Below are positions 9,166-17,979 of a stretch of DNA of 64,000 bases, one piece after another. The stretch is from Nocardioides seonyuensis (lineage in GTDB: Bacteria > Actinomycetota > Actinomycetes > Propionibacteriales > Nocardioidaceae), in contig NZ_CP038436.1 of the NCBI RefSeq assembly GCF_004683965.1, positions 2,604,001 through 2,668,000 on the forward strand, read 5' to 3'. Numbering within the stretch: position 1 is the first letter of the stretch; each line of letters opens with the position of its first letter. The position numbers and the translations under genes are program-made. Under the pieces are notes generated by a model. That model was given only the letters and a program-made list of their open reading frames with translations, had not been told where the DNA came from and ran no database searches.

Positions 9166-10371
9166 ATGCCTGACCATCCTGCCTCCTCCCTGATCGCCGA
9201 CGTCGTCGAGAAGTACTCCGACGACCTCATCTCCCTCCGCCGCGACCTGCACGCGCACCCCGAGCTCAGCTGGGCCGAGTCACGCACCACCGAGTGCGTC
9301 GTGACCCACCTGGAAGACACCGGGTGGGACGTCACGGCCCTCGACGGTGGAGGGGTGATCGCCGACCTGGGGGAGGGAGAGCGCTTGGTGGCGCTGCGCG
9401 CCGACCTCGACGCGCTCCCGGTGGACGACCTGACCACCGACCCCTGGAAGAGCACCGTCCCCGGTGTCGCCCACGCGTGCGGTCACGACGTGCACACCAG
9501 CGCGCTCGTCGGAGCCGGGCTGGCTCTCTCCGAGGTGGCCTCGCACGGCCTGCTCCGCGGCCGCGTGCGGCTGCTGTTCCAGCCTGCCGAGGAGGTCATG
9601 CCGGGTGGTGCCCTCCACCTGCTGGGCGCGGGCGCCCTCGACGGCGTCGACCACGTCTTCGGGCTGCACTGCGACCCCAGTCTCGACGTGGGTCGCCTCG
9701 GCCTGCGCGAGGGACCGCTCACGGGCGCTGCGGACACCCTCAGCGTCCGGGTGGTCGGCAAGGGCGGTCACACCAGCCGTCCCCACCTCACCGAGGACCT
9801 CACCTTCGCGCTCGGCAAGCTCATCACCGAGCTCCCGGCCATCCTCAGCAGGCGGCTGGACCCGCGCGCCGGGGTCAGCGTCGTGTGGGGCGTCGTACGC
9901 GCCGGCTCGGCGCCGAACGTCATCCCCCACTCAGGGATGGTCTCCGGCACCGTGCGCATGCTGGACGCGGTCGCCTGGGCCGACGCCGAGCACCTGGTCC
10001 GCCAGATGGTCACCCAGATCGTGTCTCCCTACGGCGTCAACGCCGAGGTGATCTACCAGCGTGGCGTGCCGCCCGTGGTCAACGGCCCGTCGTCCACCCC
10101 GCTGCTCGGGGCCGCGGTCGAGAGCGTCCTCGGCCCGCACGGCCACGTCCCCACCAGCCAGAGCCTGGGCGGGGAGGACTTCGGCTGGTACCTCGACCGC
10201 GTCCCCGGCGCCATGGCGCGCCTGGGCACCCGCACGCCCGGCGGACCGACCTACGACCTCCACCAGGGCAACCTGCGCATCGACGAGGCCGCCACGGGCA
10301 TCGGGGCGCGCGTGATGGCGCAGGTCGCCGTCACGGCGCTCGACGCAGAGCCCCCTCACTCCTTGCGGTAG
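9166..10371 (+). CDS. M20-family amidohydrolase (AmiA/AmiB, IAA-hydrolase-like)
   Basis: Zinc-dependent hydrolase of N-acyl amino acid or peptide-like substrates. The 401-aa product has the M20 layout: LRRDLHAHPELSW near the N-terminus, ALRADLDALPV, the metal motif HACGHDVHTSALVG, the catalytic FQPAEE near residue 143, a dimerisation domain with GKGGHTSRPH, and the C-terminal GGEDFGWY. It starts 12 bp after meaB. TAGGCT lies 9 nt upstream of the ATG, so it may have its own promoter or be read from the mut operon. Its 3' end overlaps the convergent permease gene by 16 bp. Remembered mycobacterial neighbours of the deoD-lpdA region include similar amidohydrolases (amiA1, amiB1). The substrate is unknown. 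Confidence 0.9.
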   Translation: MPDHPASSLIADVVEKYSDDLISLRRDLHAHPELSWAESRTTECVVTHLEDTGWDVTALDGGGVIADLGEGERLVALRADLDALPVDDLTTDPWKSTVPGVAHACGHDVHTSALVGAGLALSEVASHGLLRGRVRLLFQPAEEVMPGGALHLLGAGALDGVDHVFGLHCDPSLDVGRLGLREGPLTGAADTLSVRVVGKGGHTSRPHLTEDLTFALGKLITELPAILSRRLDPRAGVSVVWGVVRAGSAPNVIPHSGMVSGTVRMLDAVAWADAEHLVRQMVTQIVSPYGVNAEVIYQRGVPPVVNGPSSTPLLGAAVESVLGPHGHVPTSQSLGGEDFGWYLDRVPGAMARLGTRTPGGPTYDLHQGNLRIDEAATGIGARVMAQVAVTALDAEPPHSLR

Positions 10372-11651
10372 GGGATCCCGTCGGCCGCGGGGGGTCGCGA
10401 GCGGCCGACCAGGCCGGCCACGGCGAAGATCGTCACGACGTAGGGCAACATCAGCATGAACTCGCTCGGCACCGGCGAGCCCAGGACCTTCAGCACGCCC
10501 TGGAGGTTGCTGGCGAAGCCGAACAGCAGCGCGGCCAGCGTGGCGCGGATGGGGTCCCACTTGCCGAAGATGACCGCTGCCAGGGCGATGTAGCCCGCAC
10601 CACCGGTCATCTCGCGGTTGAACCCGGACACCGACACCAGGCTGAAGTAGGCGCCACCCAGACCAGCGATCGCGCCGGCGAGGAGGATGGTGCGGTAGCG
10701 CGTGCGGTTGACCTTGATGCCGACCGTGTCGGCGGCCATGGGGTGCTCACCGACCGCACGGACCCGTAGCCCCCACCGCGTGCGGTAGAGCGCGAACGCG
10801 ACCAGCGCCACGATGCCGTAGAGCAGGTAGACCAGCGGGGTCTGGCGGAAGAGCACCGGACCGATCAGGGGGATGTCGCCGAGGACGGGGATCGGTATCA
10901 CCGACAGCCGGTCGGGGGAGTTGAGCGAGGCGGCGTTGGGGGTCAGCACCTGCCGGAAGAAGAAGTTGGTCAGGCCCACGACCAGGACGTTGAGCACCAC
11001 GCCCACGATCACCTGGTCGACGTAGTAGGTGATGGCGAAGAGGCCCAGCACCAGGGCGATCAGCGCACCCGCCACCATGGCGGCGATCAGCCCGGCCCAC
11101 GGTGATCCCGTGGTCGAGGCGGTGATCGCCGCGGCGAAGGCCCCGAAGAGCAGCTGGCCCTCGATCGCGATGTTGACCACGCCGGCACGCTCGCCGAGCA
11201 CGCCGCCCAGGGCGCCGAAGACGAGGGGGACGGCCAGGGCGATCGCGCTCGCGAACAGGCTGACCACCGACAGGCGACCCCCGATGGCCGCCCAGCAGAG
11301 GAAGCCGGCCATCCACGCGAAGGCGAAGACGGCCAGCACCCACGCCGGGGTCGGCCGGGTGCGGGTGTAGGCGAGCACCGACAGGCCGGCCATGACTGCA
11401 CAGACGATGAGCAGCACCCATGCCGAGACCATGCCGGGGAGGACGACGTCGGGCAGCTGGACGAAGTCGCTGTCCCGCGCCAGGCGGAAGGTGGTGTCAC
11501 CGGACTTGCCGCGGCGCAGCAGGATGATCGCCAGGGCGAGCGTCAGCACCCCCACGATGATCGGGGTCTTCTTGCTGACCATCGGGACCAGGGCGGGGCT
11601 CCCGGCGAGCCCGGGCGCAGGAGCCGCGGGGGTCTCGGTCGTGGTGGTCAC
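10356..11651 (-). CDS. Nucleoside ABC transporter permease 2 (NupQ/YufQ-like)
   Basis: Integral membrane permease of a BMP-type nucleoside importer. The 431-aa product has about ten hydrophobic helices and the branched-chain/ribose-type permease signatures GALGGVLGERAGVVNIAIEG and GLRVRAVGEHPMAADTVGI, the latter probably a coupling loop to the ATPase. The first 60 residues form an extra N-terminal region with one helix. GTG 11651 overlaps the stop of permease 1 (GTGA), so translation is coupled. It is the last gene of the importer operon and meets the M20 amidohydrolase tail to tail. Confidence 0.9.
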   Translation of the reverse strand: MTTTTETPAAPAPGLAGSPALVPMVSKKTPIIVGVLTLALAIILLRRGKSGDTTFRLARDSDFVQLPDVVLPGMVSAWVLLIVCAVMAGLSVLAYTRTRPTPAWVLAVFAFAWMAGFLCWAAIGGRLSVVSLFASAIALAVPLVFGALGGVLGERAGVVNIAIEGQLLFGAFAAAITASTTGSPWAGLIAAMVAGALIALVLGLFAITYYVDQVIVGVVLNVLVVGLTNFFFRQVLTPNAASLNSPDRLSVIPIPVLGDIPLIGPVLFRQTPLVYLLYGIVALVAFALYRTRWGLRVRAVGEHPMAADTVGIKVNRTRYRTILLAGAIAGLGGAYFSLVSVSGFNREMTGGAGYIALAAVIFGKWDPIRATLAALLFGFASNLQGVLKVLGSPVPSEFMLMLPYVVTIFAVAGLVGRSRPPAADGIPYRKE

Positions 11652-12877
11652 TTGGCCTCCTTGGAGGGGAGCCGGAAGATCGCGCGCACCAGTGGCGGCG
11701 CCGCGAGGAACAGCACGATCAGGGACTGCACGACCAGGACCAGGTCGACGGAGATGTTCTCCGAGGTCTGCATGGTGAAGCCACCGGCCTTGAGGGCGCC
11801 GAAGAGGAGGCCCGCGGCGAGGATGCCGAGCGGCCGCGACCGGCCCAGGAGGGCGACGGTGATGGCGTCGAAGCCGATGCCGGCGTCGAGGTCCGGGGTG
11901 ACGCCGCTGGTCGTCGTCCCGAGGGTCTGGTTGACCCCGGCCAGACCCACGAGCGCACCGGCGATGAGCATCACCGTGACGTAGGTGCGGCCGACGTCGA
12001 TGCCTGCGACCCGGGCCGCGGTCGGGCTCTCGCCGACGGCACGGATGCGGTAGCCGAGGGTGGACCTGTTCATGACCCACCACATGACGGCGACGGCGAC
12101 GATGGCCAGGAGGAAGCCGAGATGGAGGTTGAACCGGTCGCCCAGGAGGTCGGGCAGGATCGCGGTGTCCTTCATCGGCAACGACTTGGGGTTGGCCGAG
12201 CCCGGAGTCTGCAGCAGGTAGGACTGCTTGAGGGCCCACAGCACGAGGTAGTAGGCCACCCAGTTGAGCATGATCGTGGTGATCACCTCGTGGGCGCCCG
12301 TGCGCGCCTTGAGCAGGCCGGCGAGGCCGCCCCACAGGGCGGCGACGGCCATGCCGACGACGATGGCCAGGGGCAGGTGGACGATCATCGGCAGGTCGAG
12401 CTTGAACCCGACGTAGCCGGCCGCCGCGCCGGCGAGGAGCATCTGGCCGCGTCCGCCGATGTTGAACAGGCCTGCGCGGAACCCGATCCCCACCCCGAGC
12501 CCGGCCGCGATGAGGGGGCCGGAGTACTTCAGGGTCTCGGTGAGCGGACGGATCTGGGTGGCGAAGTCGTCCACCCGGTCGTTGTAGACCGCGCCGCGGA
12601 ACAGGGCCGTGTAGGCGCCCCAGACGGCCTCCCACACAGCGGCGAAGAAGTCGGTCGGCGCGGCGAAGAGGTAGCCGGCGCTCTCGCGCACCGCGTCGTC
12701 GGTGGCGGCGATCATGACCGAGCCCACCAGCACCGAGAGGAACACGGCGAGGAACCCGGCCGTGATGTCGCCGGCTGCGATCTGCCGCAGCAACGACGGG
12801 GACTTGTCGGGACCCTTCTCCTCCGGCTCCTCGGCCGGGGCCGGGGTGGGCTGCTGGTCCGTCACGGACTCGTTCAC
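11648..12877 (-). CDS. Nucleoside ABC transporter permease 1 (NupP/YufP-like)
   Basis: Partner permease of the importer. The 409-aa protein has a charged, Pro/Glu-rich cytoplasmic N-terminus of about 35 residues and then a set of hydrophobic helices. The BPD-type segments FNIGGRGQMLLAG and GYRIRAVGESPTAARVAGID are family markers. It overlaps the ATPase gene by 4 bp upstream and permease 2 by 4 bp downstream, so the three are tightly coupled. In characterised relatives the heterodimer carries purine and pyrimidine nucleosides; the cdd-deoA-add genes alongside support that here. Confidence 0.9.
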   Translation of the reverse strand: MNESVTDQQPTPAPAEEPEEKGPDKSPSLLRQIAAGDITAGFLAVFLSVLVGSVMIAATDDAVRESAGYLFAAPTDFFAAVWEAVWGAYTALFRGAVYNDRVDDFATQIRPLTETLKYSGPLIAAGLGVGIGFRAGLFNIGGRGQMLLAGAAAGYVGFKLDLPMIVHLPLAIVVGMAVAALWGGLAGLLKARTGAHEVITTIMLNWVAYYLVLWALKQSYLLQTPGSANPKSLPMKDTAILPDLLGDRFNLHLGFLLAIVAVAVMWWVMNRSTLGYRIRAVGESPTAARVAGIDVGRTYVTVMLIAGALVGLAGVNQTLGTTTSGVTPDLDAGIGFDAITVALLGRSRPLGILAAGLLFGALKAGGFTMQTSENISVDLVLVVQSLIVLFLAAPPLVRAIFRLPSKEAK

Positions 12878-14388
12878 GCGACCACGTCCTTGGGGCGTTC
12901 GCCGGTCATCATCAGGCCCAGGGTCTCGCGCGGGGTGTCGCCTGGCACGATGCCGACGATCTTGCCTCGGTAGAGGACCATGATGCGGTCCGCGAGGGCG
13001 GCCACCTCGTCGAGCTCGGTGGAGACCACCAGGACGGGGACGCCGCGGTCGCGGGTGGCCACGATCTGCTTGTGGATGAACTCGATGGACCCGACGTCGA
13101 CACCGCGGGTGGGCTGCGCGGCGATGAGCAGCCGCAGGTCGCGGGACAGCTCGCGCGCCACGACCACCTTCTGCTGGTTGCCGCCCGACAGCTCGCCCGC
13201 CTCGCTGTCGATGTCGCGGGCGCGGACGTCGTACTCCTTGAGCTTCTCGTCGGCGAACTCGCGGAGCACGTCGAAGCGCACGGCGCCACGGCGCACGAAC
13301 GGCGACTTGAAGCTGCGGTTGAGCATGAGGTTCTCGGCGATGGTGAAGCTCGACACGAGGCCGTCGACCTGCCGGTCCTCGGGGATGAACCCGACCCCGG
13401 CGTCGAGGACCTTGCGCACGGACCTGCCTCGCAGCTCCTTGCCGTCGAGCCGGATCGAGCCGGTGACGTGGTCCTGCAGGCCCATGATCGCCTCGGTGAG
13501 CTCGGTCTGGCCGTTGCCCTGGACGCCCGCCACGGCCAGGATCTCCCCGGCTCGGACGGTGAAGCTGATGTCGTCGACGTTCACGTGCCCGGCTGCGTCG
13601 ACGACCCGCAGGTCCTCGACGACGAAGGCGTCCTCGCCGAGCTGGGCCTCCCCCTTGTGCACGACGAGCTCCACGGGACGGCCGACCATCAACGAGGCGA
13701 GCTCGGCGTTGGTGGCCTTGGGGTCGGCCTCGCCAACGACCTTGCCGAGGCGGATGACGGTGATCCGGTCGGCCACGGCCCGGACCTCGCGCAGCTTGTG
13801 GGTGATGAAGACGATGGCCTTGCCGGCCTCCTTGAGCTGGCGCATGATCTCCATCAGCTCGTCGGTCTCCTGGGGCGTCAGGACCGCCGTGGGCTCGTCG
13901 AAGACCAGCAGCTCGGCGTCGCGGGAGAGCGCCTTGATGATCTCGACCCGCTGCTGCACACCGACCGGCAGGTCCTCGACGAGGGCGTCGGGGTCGATGT
14001 GGAAGCCGAAGCGCTCGGAGATCTCCCGGACCCGCTCCCGGGCGGCGGCGAGGTCGAGGGTGCCGGCGAACCCGGTCGCCTCGTGGCCGAGCATGACGTT
14101 CTCGCTGACGCTGAAGACCGGGATGAGCATGAAGTGCTGGTGCACCATGCCGATGCCGGCCTCCATCGCGTCACCGGGACCCGTGAAGTGCTGCACCTCG
14201 CCGTCGAGCAGGATCTCGCCCTCGTCGGCGGGGTAGAGGCCGTAGAGGACGTTCATCAGGGTCGACTTGCCGGCGCCGTTCTCCCCGAGGAGGCAGTGGA
14301 TCTCTCCGGGCTCGACAGTCAGGGAGATTCGATTCGTGGCCACCACGCTGCCGAAACGCTTGGTGATGCCACGCAACTCGAGCTTCAT
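12874..14388 (-). CDS. Nucleoside ABC transporter ATP-binding protein, two fused ABC domains
   Basis: A 504-aa ATPase with tandem ABC cassettes, as in ribose and nucleoside importers. Cassette 1 has Walker A GENGAGKST (about 36-44), a relaxed signature PVGVQQR and Walker B LLVFDEPTAVL. Cassette 2 has a degenerate Walker A (GVQGNGQTEL), signature LSGGNQQK and a Walker B region LLIAAQPTRGVD. A degenerate second site is usual in this family. ATG 14388 is chosen because AAGGA sits 9 nt upstream; GTG 14412 would give 8 more residues. A strong hairpin separates it from the lipoprotein gene. Confidence 0.93.
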   Translation of the reverse strand: MKLELRGITKRFGSVVATNRISLTVEPGEIHCLLGENGAGKSTLMNVLYGLYPADEGEILLDGEVQHFTGPGDAMEAGIGMVHQHFMLIPVFSVSENVMLGHEATGFAGTLDLAAARERVREISERFGFHIDPDALVEDLPVGVQQRVEIIKALSRDAELLVFDEPTAVLTPQETDELMEIMRQLKEAGKAIVFITHKLREVRAVADRITVIRLGKVVGEADPKATNAELASLMVGRPVELVVHKGEAQLGEDAFVVEDLRVVDAAGHVNVDDISFTVRAGEILAVAGVQGNGQTELTEAIMGLQDHVTGSIRLDGKELRGRSVRKVLDAGVGFIPEDRQVDGLVSSFTIAENLMLNRSFKSPFVRRGAVRFDVLREFADEKLKEYDVRARDIDSEAGELSGGNQQKVVVARELSRDLRLLIAAQPTRGVDVGSIEFIHKQIVATRDRGVPVLVVSTELDEVAALADRIMVLYRGKIVGIVPGDTPRETLGLMMTGERPKDVVA

Positions 14389-14438
14389 GGGATCGCATCC
14401 TTGCACGAGCATGACTCGCAGAAGACATGGACAGGTGC

Positions 14439-14474
14439 GTGAGGGGAGGCCGACGAGTGTCGACCTCCCCTCAC
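14439..14474 (-). terminator. Strong hairpin between lipoprotein and ATPase genes
   Basis: Inverted repeat with 16-base arms (gtgaggggaggccgac, one mismatch) around a 4-base loop, 14 bp after the stop of the solute-binding lipoprotein and before the ATPase start. It has no U-tract. It probably stabilises or partly terminates the first cistron so that the binding protein is made in excess. Confidence 0.65.
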
Positions 14475-14487
14475 ACGAGAGCTGGTG

Positions 14488-15597
14488 CTACTGGTTGAGG
14501 TAGGACGTCACCGGGATGGAGCCGTCGATGATGCCGGCCTTGACCTCGTCGAGCTCGCTCTGGAGCGACTCGGAGACCTGGTCCTCGAAGTTGTGGAACG
14601 GGGCGATGCCCACGCCGTCGTTCTCGAGGGTGCCGACGTAGGGCTCGAAGTCGAAGTTGTCCTCACCGGCGGCCTTGACGGCCTCGTAGGTGGAGACCTT
14701 CATGCCCTTGAGGATCGAGGTGAGCACGACCTCCTGGGTGTTGGGGTCCGTCTCGTAGAGGTCGGCGTCGACACCGATCATCGCGATGTCCTTGCCGGAG
14801 TCCTCGATCGCGGTGAGCGCACCCTCGTAGATGGGTCCGCCGACCGGCAGGATGACGTCGACGTCCTGGTCGATGATCTGCTTGGCGGTGTTGGTGGCCG
14901 CCTCGTTGGCCTCGAAGCCACCGGTGAAGGAGCCGTCCTTGCCGTTCCAGCCGACGACCTTGACGTCCTTGCCCTTCTCCTCGGCGTAGTACTCGGCGCC
15001 CTGCTTGAAGCCGTCCATGAAGATCGTCACGGTCGGGAACGGCATGCCGCCGTAGGTGCCGATCTTGCCGGTCTTGCTGAAGTCGGCCGCCGCGTAGCCG
15101 GCGAGGAACGCAGCCTGCGCGGTGTCGTAGAGGAGCGGCTTGATGTTGGGCTGGTCGGCCTTGCCGTCGAAGGTCTGGCCGTCCTCGCCGCCGTCGGCGG
15201 AGTCGTCGATCAGGACGTACTCGATGTCGGGGTTGGCCGCAGCGGACTCCTTGGTCGCCGCAGCGAGGGCGAAGCCCACCGTCACGATGACGTCGCAACC
15301 CTCGGCCACGAGGCTCTCGAGGTTGGGCGCGTAGTCGTTCTCGCTGTTGGACTCCACGGGCTTCAGCTCGACACCGAACTCGTCGGCCGCCTGCTTGGCG
15401 CCCTCGTAGCCGAGCTGGTTGAACGACTTGTCGTCGAACCCGCCAGCGTCGGACACGATGCACGGCAGGAAGTCGCTCGCTGCGGGCTCGTTGCCACCGT
15501 TCGCCTCGTCTGCCGGCTCTTCGCCACATGCGGCCAGGGTCGCGCTCGCCAGCAGGGCTACGAGACCCCCGACGACGACCTTCCTCGTGTTCCTCAC
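14488..15597 (-). CDS. BMP-family nucleoside-binding lipoprotein
   Basis: Extracellular solute-binding lipoprotein (PnrA/BmpA type) that delivers nucleosides to the ABC permeases. The 369-aa product has a signal peptide and lipobox TLAAC, with the lipidated Cys near residue 22, followed by an acidic linker. Family hallmarks are VSDAGGFDDKSFNQ at the start of the mature domain, TVGFALAAATKE, and a C-terminal GLKG-like segment. GTG 15597 is chosen because GGAGG lies 7 nt upstream. It is the first gene of the importer operon, divergent from cdd across about 195 bp. Confidence 0.93.
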   Translation of the reverse strand: MRNTRKVVVGGLVALLASATLAACGEEPADEANGGNEPAASDFLPCIVSDAGGFDDKSFNQLGYEGAKQAADEFGVELKPVESNSENDYAPNLESLVAEGCDVIVTVGFALAAATKESAAANPDIEYVLIDDSADGGEDGQTFDGKADQPNIKPLLYDTAQAAFLAGYAAADFSKTGKIGTYGGMPFPTVTIFMDGFKQGAEYYAEEKGKDVKVVGWNGKDGSFTGGFEANEAATNTAKQIIDQDVDVILPVGGPIYEGALTAIEDSGKDIAMIGVDADLYETDPNTQEVVLTSILKGMKVSTYEAVKAAGEDNFDFEPYVGTLENDGVGIAPFHNFEDQVSESLQSELDEVKAGIIDGSIPVTSYLNQ

Positions 15598-15779
15598 AGA
15601 TGCCTCCAAGATCAGCCGCCCCCGGGGTGGAGGCGTGCTACTGCTGCATGATGCCGTCATACGGCGGTGTGCGTCACCAGTCTCCCCAGATCGCTACCGT
15701 GTTGAGACATTTGGCGGGAATTGGTCCCGAAGGAGGTGACCTTGGGCCCTTGCCGGTCGCTGGGGATCTGAGCGTGGCC

Positions 15780-15785
15780 CATACT
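15780..15785 (+). promoter_or_regulatory. Candidate -10 element of cdd-deoA
   Basis: CATACT ending 7 nt before GTG 15793; no Shine-Dalgarno between, so a leaderless start is likely. Confidence 0.4.
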
Positions 15786-15792
15786 GACGCGC

Positions 15793-16206
15793 GTGGACCA
15801 AGAGCGATGGGATGACCTGAAGGTGGCGGCCACCGAGGTGGCTGCGCGAGCCTACGCCCCTTACAGCAACTACCGCGTCGGCGCTGCGGCGCTGGCCGAC
15901 GACGGCCGGCTCCTGGTGGGCTGCAACGTCGAGAACGCGGCGTACGGCGTCACGCTCTGTGCCGAGTGCGGGCTCGTGAGCCAGCTGCACGCGACGGGCG
16001 GCGGCCGGCTGACTCACTTCGTGTGCGTCGACGGCGCAGGCGAGGTGATCATGCCGTGCGGTCGCTGCCGACAGCTGCTCTTCGAGCACGGTGGCAGGGA
16101 CCTGCAGATGATGACCGTCTCCGGCCTGCGCTCCATGGCAGAGGTCCTGCCGGACGCGTTCGGCCCCGATGACCTGGCGACGTTCGCGGGACGGACGGAC
16201 GCGTGA
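15793..16206 (+). CDS. cdd: Cytidine deaminase
   Basis: Zinc enzyme that deaminates cytidine and deoxycytidine to (deoxy)uridine in pyrimidine salvage. The 137-aa product is the usual size of the homotetrameric class. Visible motifs are YAPYSNYRVGAA, the substrate loop CNVENAAYG, the catalytic CAEC (Glu plus zinc Cys) and the second zinc motif PCGRC. It starts with GTG at 15793, 7 nt after a -10-like element, and its TGA overlaps the deoA GTG, so the two are translationally coupled. Confidence 0.95.
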   Translation: MDQERWDDLKVAATEVAARAYAPYSNYRVGAAALADDGRLLVGCNVENAAYGVTLCAECGLVSQLHATGGGRLTHFVCVDGAGEVIMPCGRCRQLLFEHGGRDLQMMTVSGLRSMAEVLPDAFGPDDLATFAGRTDA

Positions 16207-17486
16207 GCCGCCACGACGCGGTCGAGGTCATCACCGCCAAGCGCGACCGCGGTGAGCTGAGCGACAGCCAGATCGACTGGGTGATCGACGCCTACACCCG
16301 CGGCGAGGTGGCCGACGAGCAGATGGCGGCACTGGCCATGGCGATCCTCCTCAACGGCATGGTGCCGCGCGAGATCGCCCGGTGGACCGCAGCCATGATC
16401 GCCTCGGGGGAGCGGATGGACTTCTCCGGGCTCTCCCGTCCCACGGCCGACAAGCACTCCACGGGTGGCGTGGGCGACAAGATCACGCTCCCGCTGGCTC
16501 CGCTGGTGGCCGCGTGCGGCGTCGCCGTGCCCCAGCTGTCAGGGCGAGGACTCGGGCACACCGGCGGCACCCTCGACAAGCTCGAGTCGATCCCCGGCTG
16601 GCGGGCGAGCCTCACCAACGCCGAGATGCTGGCCCAGCTCGAGGACGTCGGCGCAGTCATCTGCGCCGCGGGCGACGGCCTGGCGCCGGCCGACAAGAAG
16701 CTCTATGCCCTGCGCGACGTGACTGGCACCGTCGAGGCCATCCCGCTGATCGCGAGCTCGATCATGTCCAAGAAGATCGCCGAGGGCACCGGCGCCCTGG
16801 TCCTCGACGTCAAGGTCGGCACCGGCGCCTTCATGAAGGACGAGGCGCGGGCCCGTGAGCTCGCCGAGACGATGGTCGCCCTCGGCCAGGACGCGGGCGT
16901 CCGCACCGTCGCCCTCCTCACCGACATGAGCACCCCGCTCGGACTGACCGCCGGCAACGCGATCGAGGTGGCCGAGTCGGTGGAGGTGCTGGCCGGAGGT
17001 GGGCCAGCCGACGTGGTCGAGCTCACCGTGGCGCTGGCCCGGGAGATGCTCGCCGGAGCCGGCGTCACCGACGTCGACCCCGCCGAGAGGCTCGCCGACG
17101 GCTCCGCGATGGACGCCTGGAACGCCATGGTCCGGGCCCAGGGAGGCGACCCGGAGGCCCCGCTGCCCCAGGCGAAGGAGTCGCACGTCGTCCGCGCCGA
17201 CGCATCCGGCACCCTCACCCGCCTCGACGCGATGGCGGTCGGCCTGGCCGCCTGGCGCCTCGGGGCGGGCCGGGCTCGCAAGGAGGACCCCGTGCAGGCG
17301 GGCGCCGGAGTCGTGTGGCACGCCAGGCCGGGCGACGAGGTCACCCAGGGCGAGCCGCTCTTCACCCTCCTCACCGACGAGCCGGAGCGCTTCGAGCGCG
17401 CCCTCAGCACATTGGAGGACGGGTACGACATCGACGACGCCGCGTCGTACACCCCGGCCCCCCTGGTCATCGACCGGATCGGCTGA
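16203..17486 (+). CDS. deoA: Thymidine/pyrimidine-nucleoside phosphorylase
   Basis: Cleaves thymidine or deoxyuridine with phosphate to the base and 2-deoxyribose-1-phosphate. The 427-aa length is standard. It contains the phosphate-binding STGGVGDK, the family signature SGRGLGHTGGTLDKLE (about residues 113-128) and the KK-containing helix SSIMSKKIAEG, followed by a C-terminal domain after residue 330. Start GTG overlaps the cdd stop. It supplies deoxyribose-1-phosphate that, after mutase action, feeds DeoC encoded at 24.4-25.4 kb. The stop lies just before the convergent MaoC-like gene. Confidence 0.95.
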   Translation: MSRHDAVEVITAKRDRGELSDSQIDWVIDAYTRGEVADEQMAALAMAILLNGMVPREIARWTAAMIASGERMDFSGLSRPTADKHSTGGVGDKITLPLAPLVAACGVAVPQLSGRGLGHTGGTLDKLESIPGWRASLTNAEMLAQLEDVGAVICAAGDGLAPADKKLYALRDVTGTVEAIPLIASSIMSKKIAEGTGALVLDVKVGTGAFMKDEARARELAETMVALGQDAGVRTVALLTDMSTPLGLTAGNAIEVAESVEVLAGGGPADVVELTVALAREMLAGAGVTDVDPAERLADGSAMDAWNAMVRAQGGDPEAPLPQAKESHVVRADASGTLTRLDAMAVGLAAWRLGAGRARKEDPVQAGAGVVWHARPGDEVTQGEPLFTLLTDEPERFERALSTLEDGYDIDDAASYTPAPLVIDRIG

Positions 17487-17492
17487 GGAGCC

Positions 17493-17945
17493 TCAGGCGA
17501 GCAGCAGGACCACGTGCGCGGCCACGCACGCCGGCTTGGGTTGGCCCTCGATCTCCACCGTGTGCTCGACGGTGAGCTGCTTGCCTGCCGGAAGCTCCTT
17601 GATCTCGCTGAACCGCACGTGCGAGCGCAGCCGGCTGCCCACGGGGACCGGGCTGGGGAAGCGGACCTTGTCGAGGCCGTAGTTCAGCTTGGCGCCCGGG
17701 GTCTCCAGGGTGAAGACCTGCGAGGCGAAGTGGGGGAGGAGGCTGAGCGTGAGGAAGCCGTGGGCGATGGTCGTGCCGAACGGGCCGGCGGCCGCCGCCT
17801 CGGTGTCCACGTGGATCCACTGGTGGTCGAGGGTCGCGTCGGCGAAGGCGTCGATGCGGGCCTGGTCGACCTCGAACCACTCGCTGGTGCCGATGTCGGT
17901 GCCGGCCGCCTCGGCGACCTCGTCGAGACTGGTGAAGGTGCGCAT
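17493..17945 (-). CDS. MaoC/R-hydratase-like hotdog protein
   Basis: A 150-aa single-hotdog protein of the MaoC dehydratase family (enoyl-CoA hydratase 2 type). The active-site region reads DHQWIHVDTEAAAAGPFGTT followed by IAHGFLTLSLLPH, matching the D-x4-H hydratase motif and the conserved HG. Likely role: hydration of a trans-2-enoyl-CoA to an (R)-3-hydroxyacyl-CoA. ATG 17945 has a TAGGGT -10-like element 8 nt upstream. It lies convergent with deoA and divergent from add, with no clear pathway link to either. Confidence 0.85.
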   Translation of the reverse strand: MRTFTSLDEVAEAAGTDIGTSEWFEVDQARIDAFADATLDHQWIHVDTEAAAAGPFGTTIAHGFLTLSLLPHFASQVFTLETPGAKLNYGLDKVRFPSPVPVGSRLRSHVRFSEIKELPAGKQLTVEHTVEIEGQPKPACVAAHVVLLLA

Positions 17946-17979
17946 GGGCCAGCACCCTACGGGCTGACAGGATGTGGCT

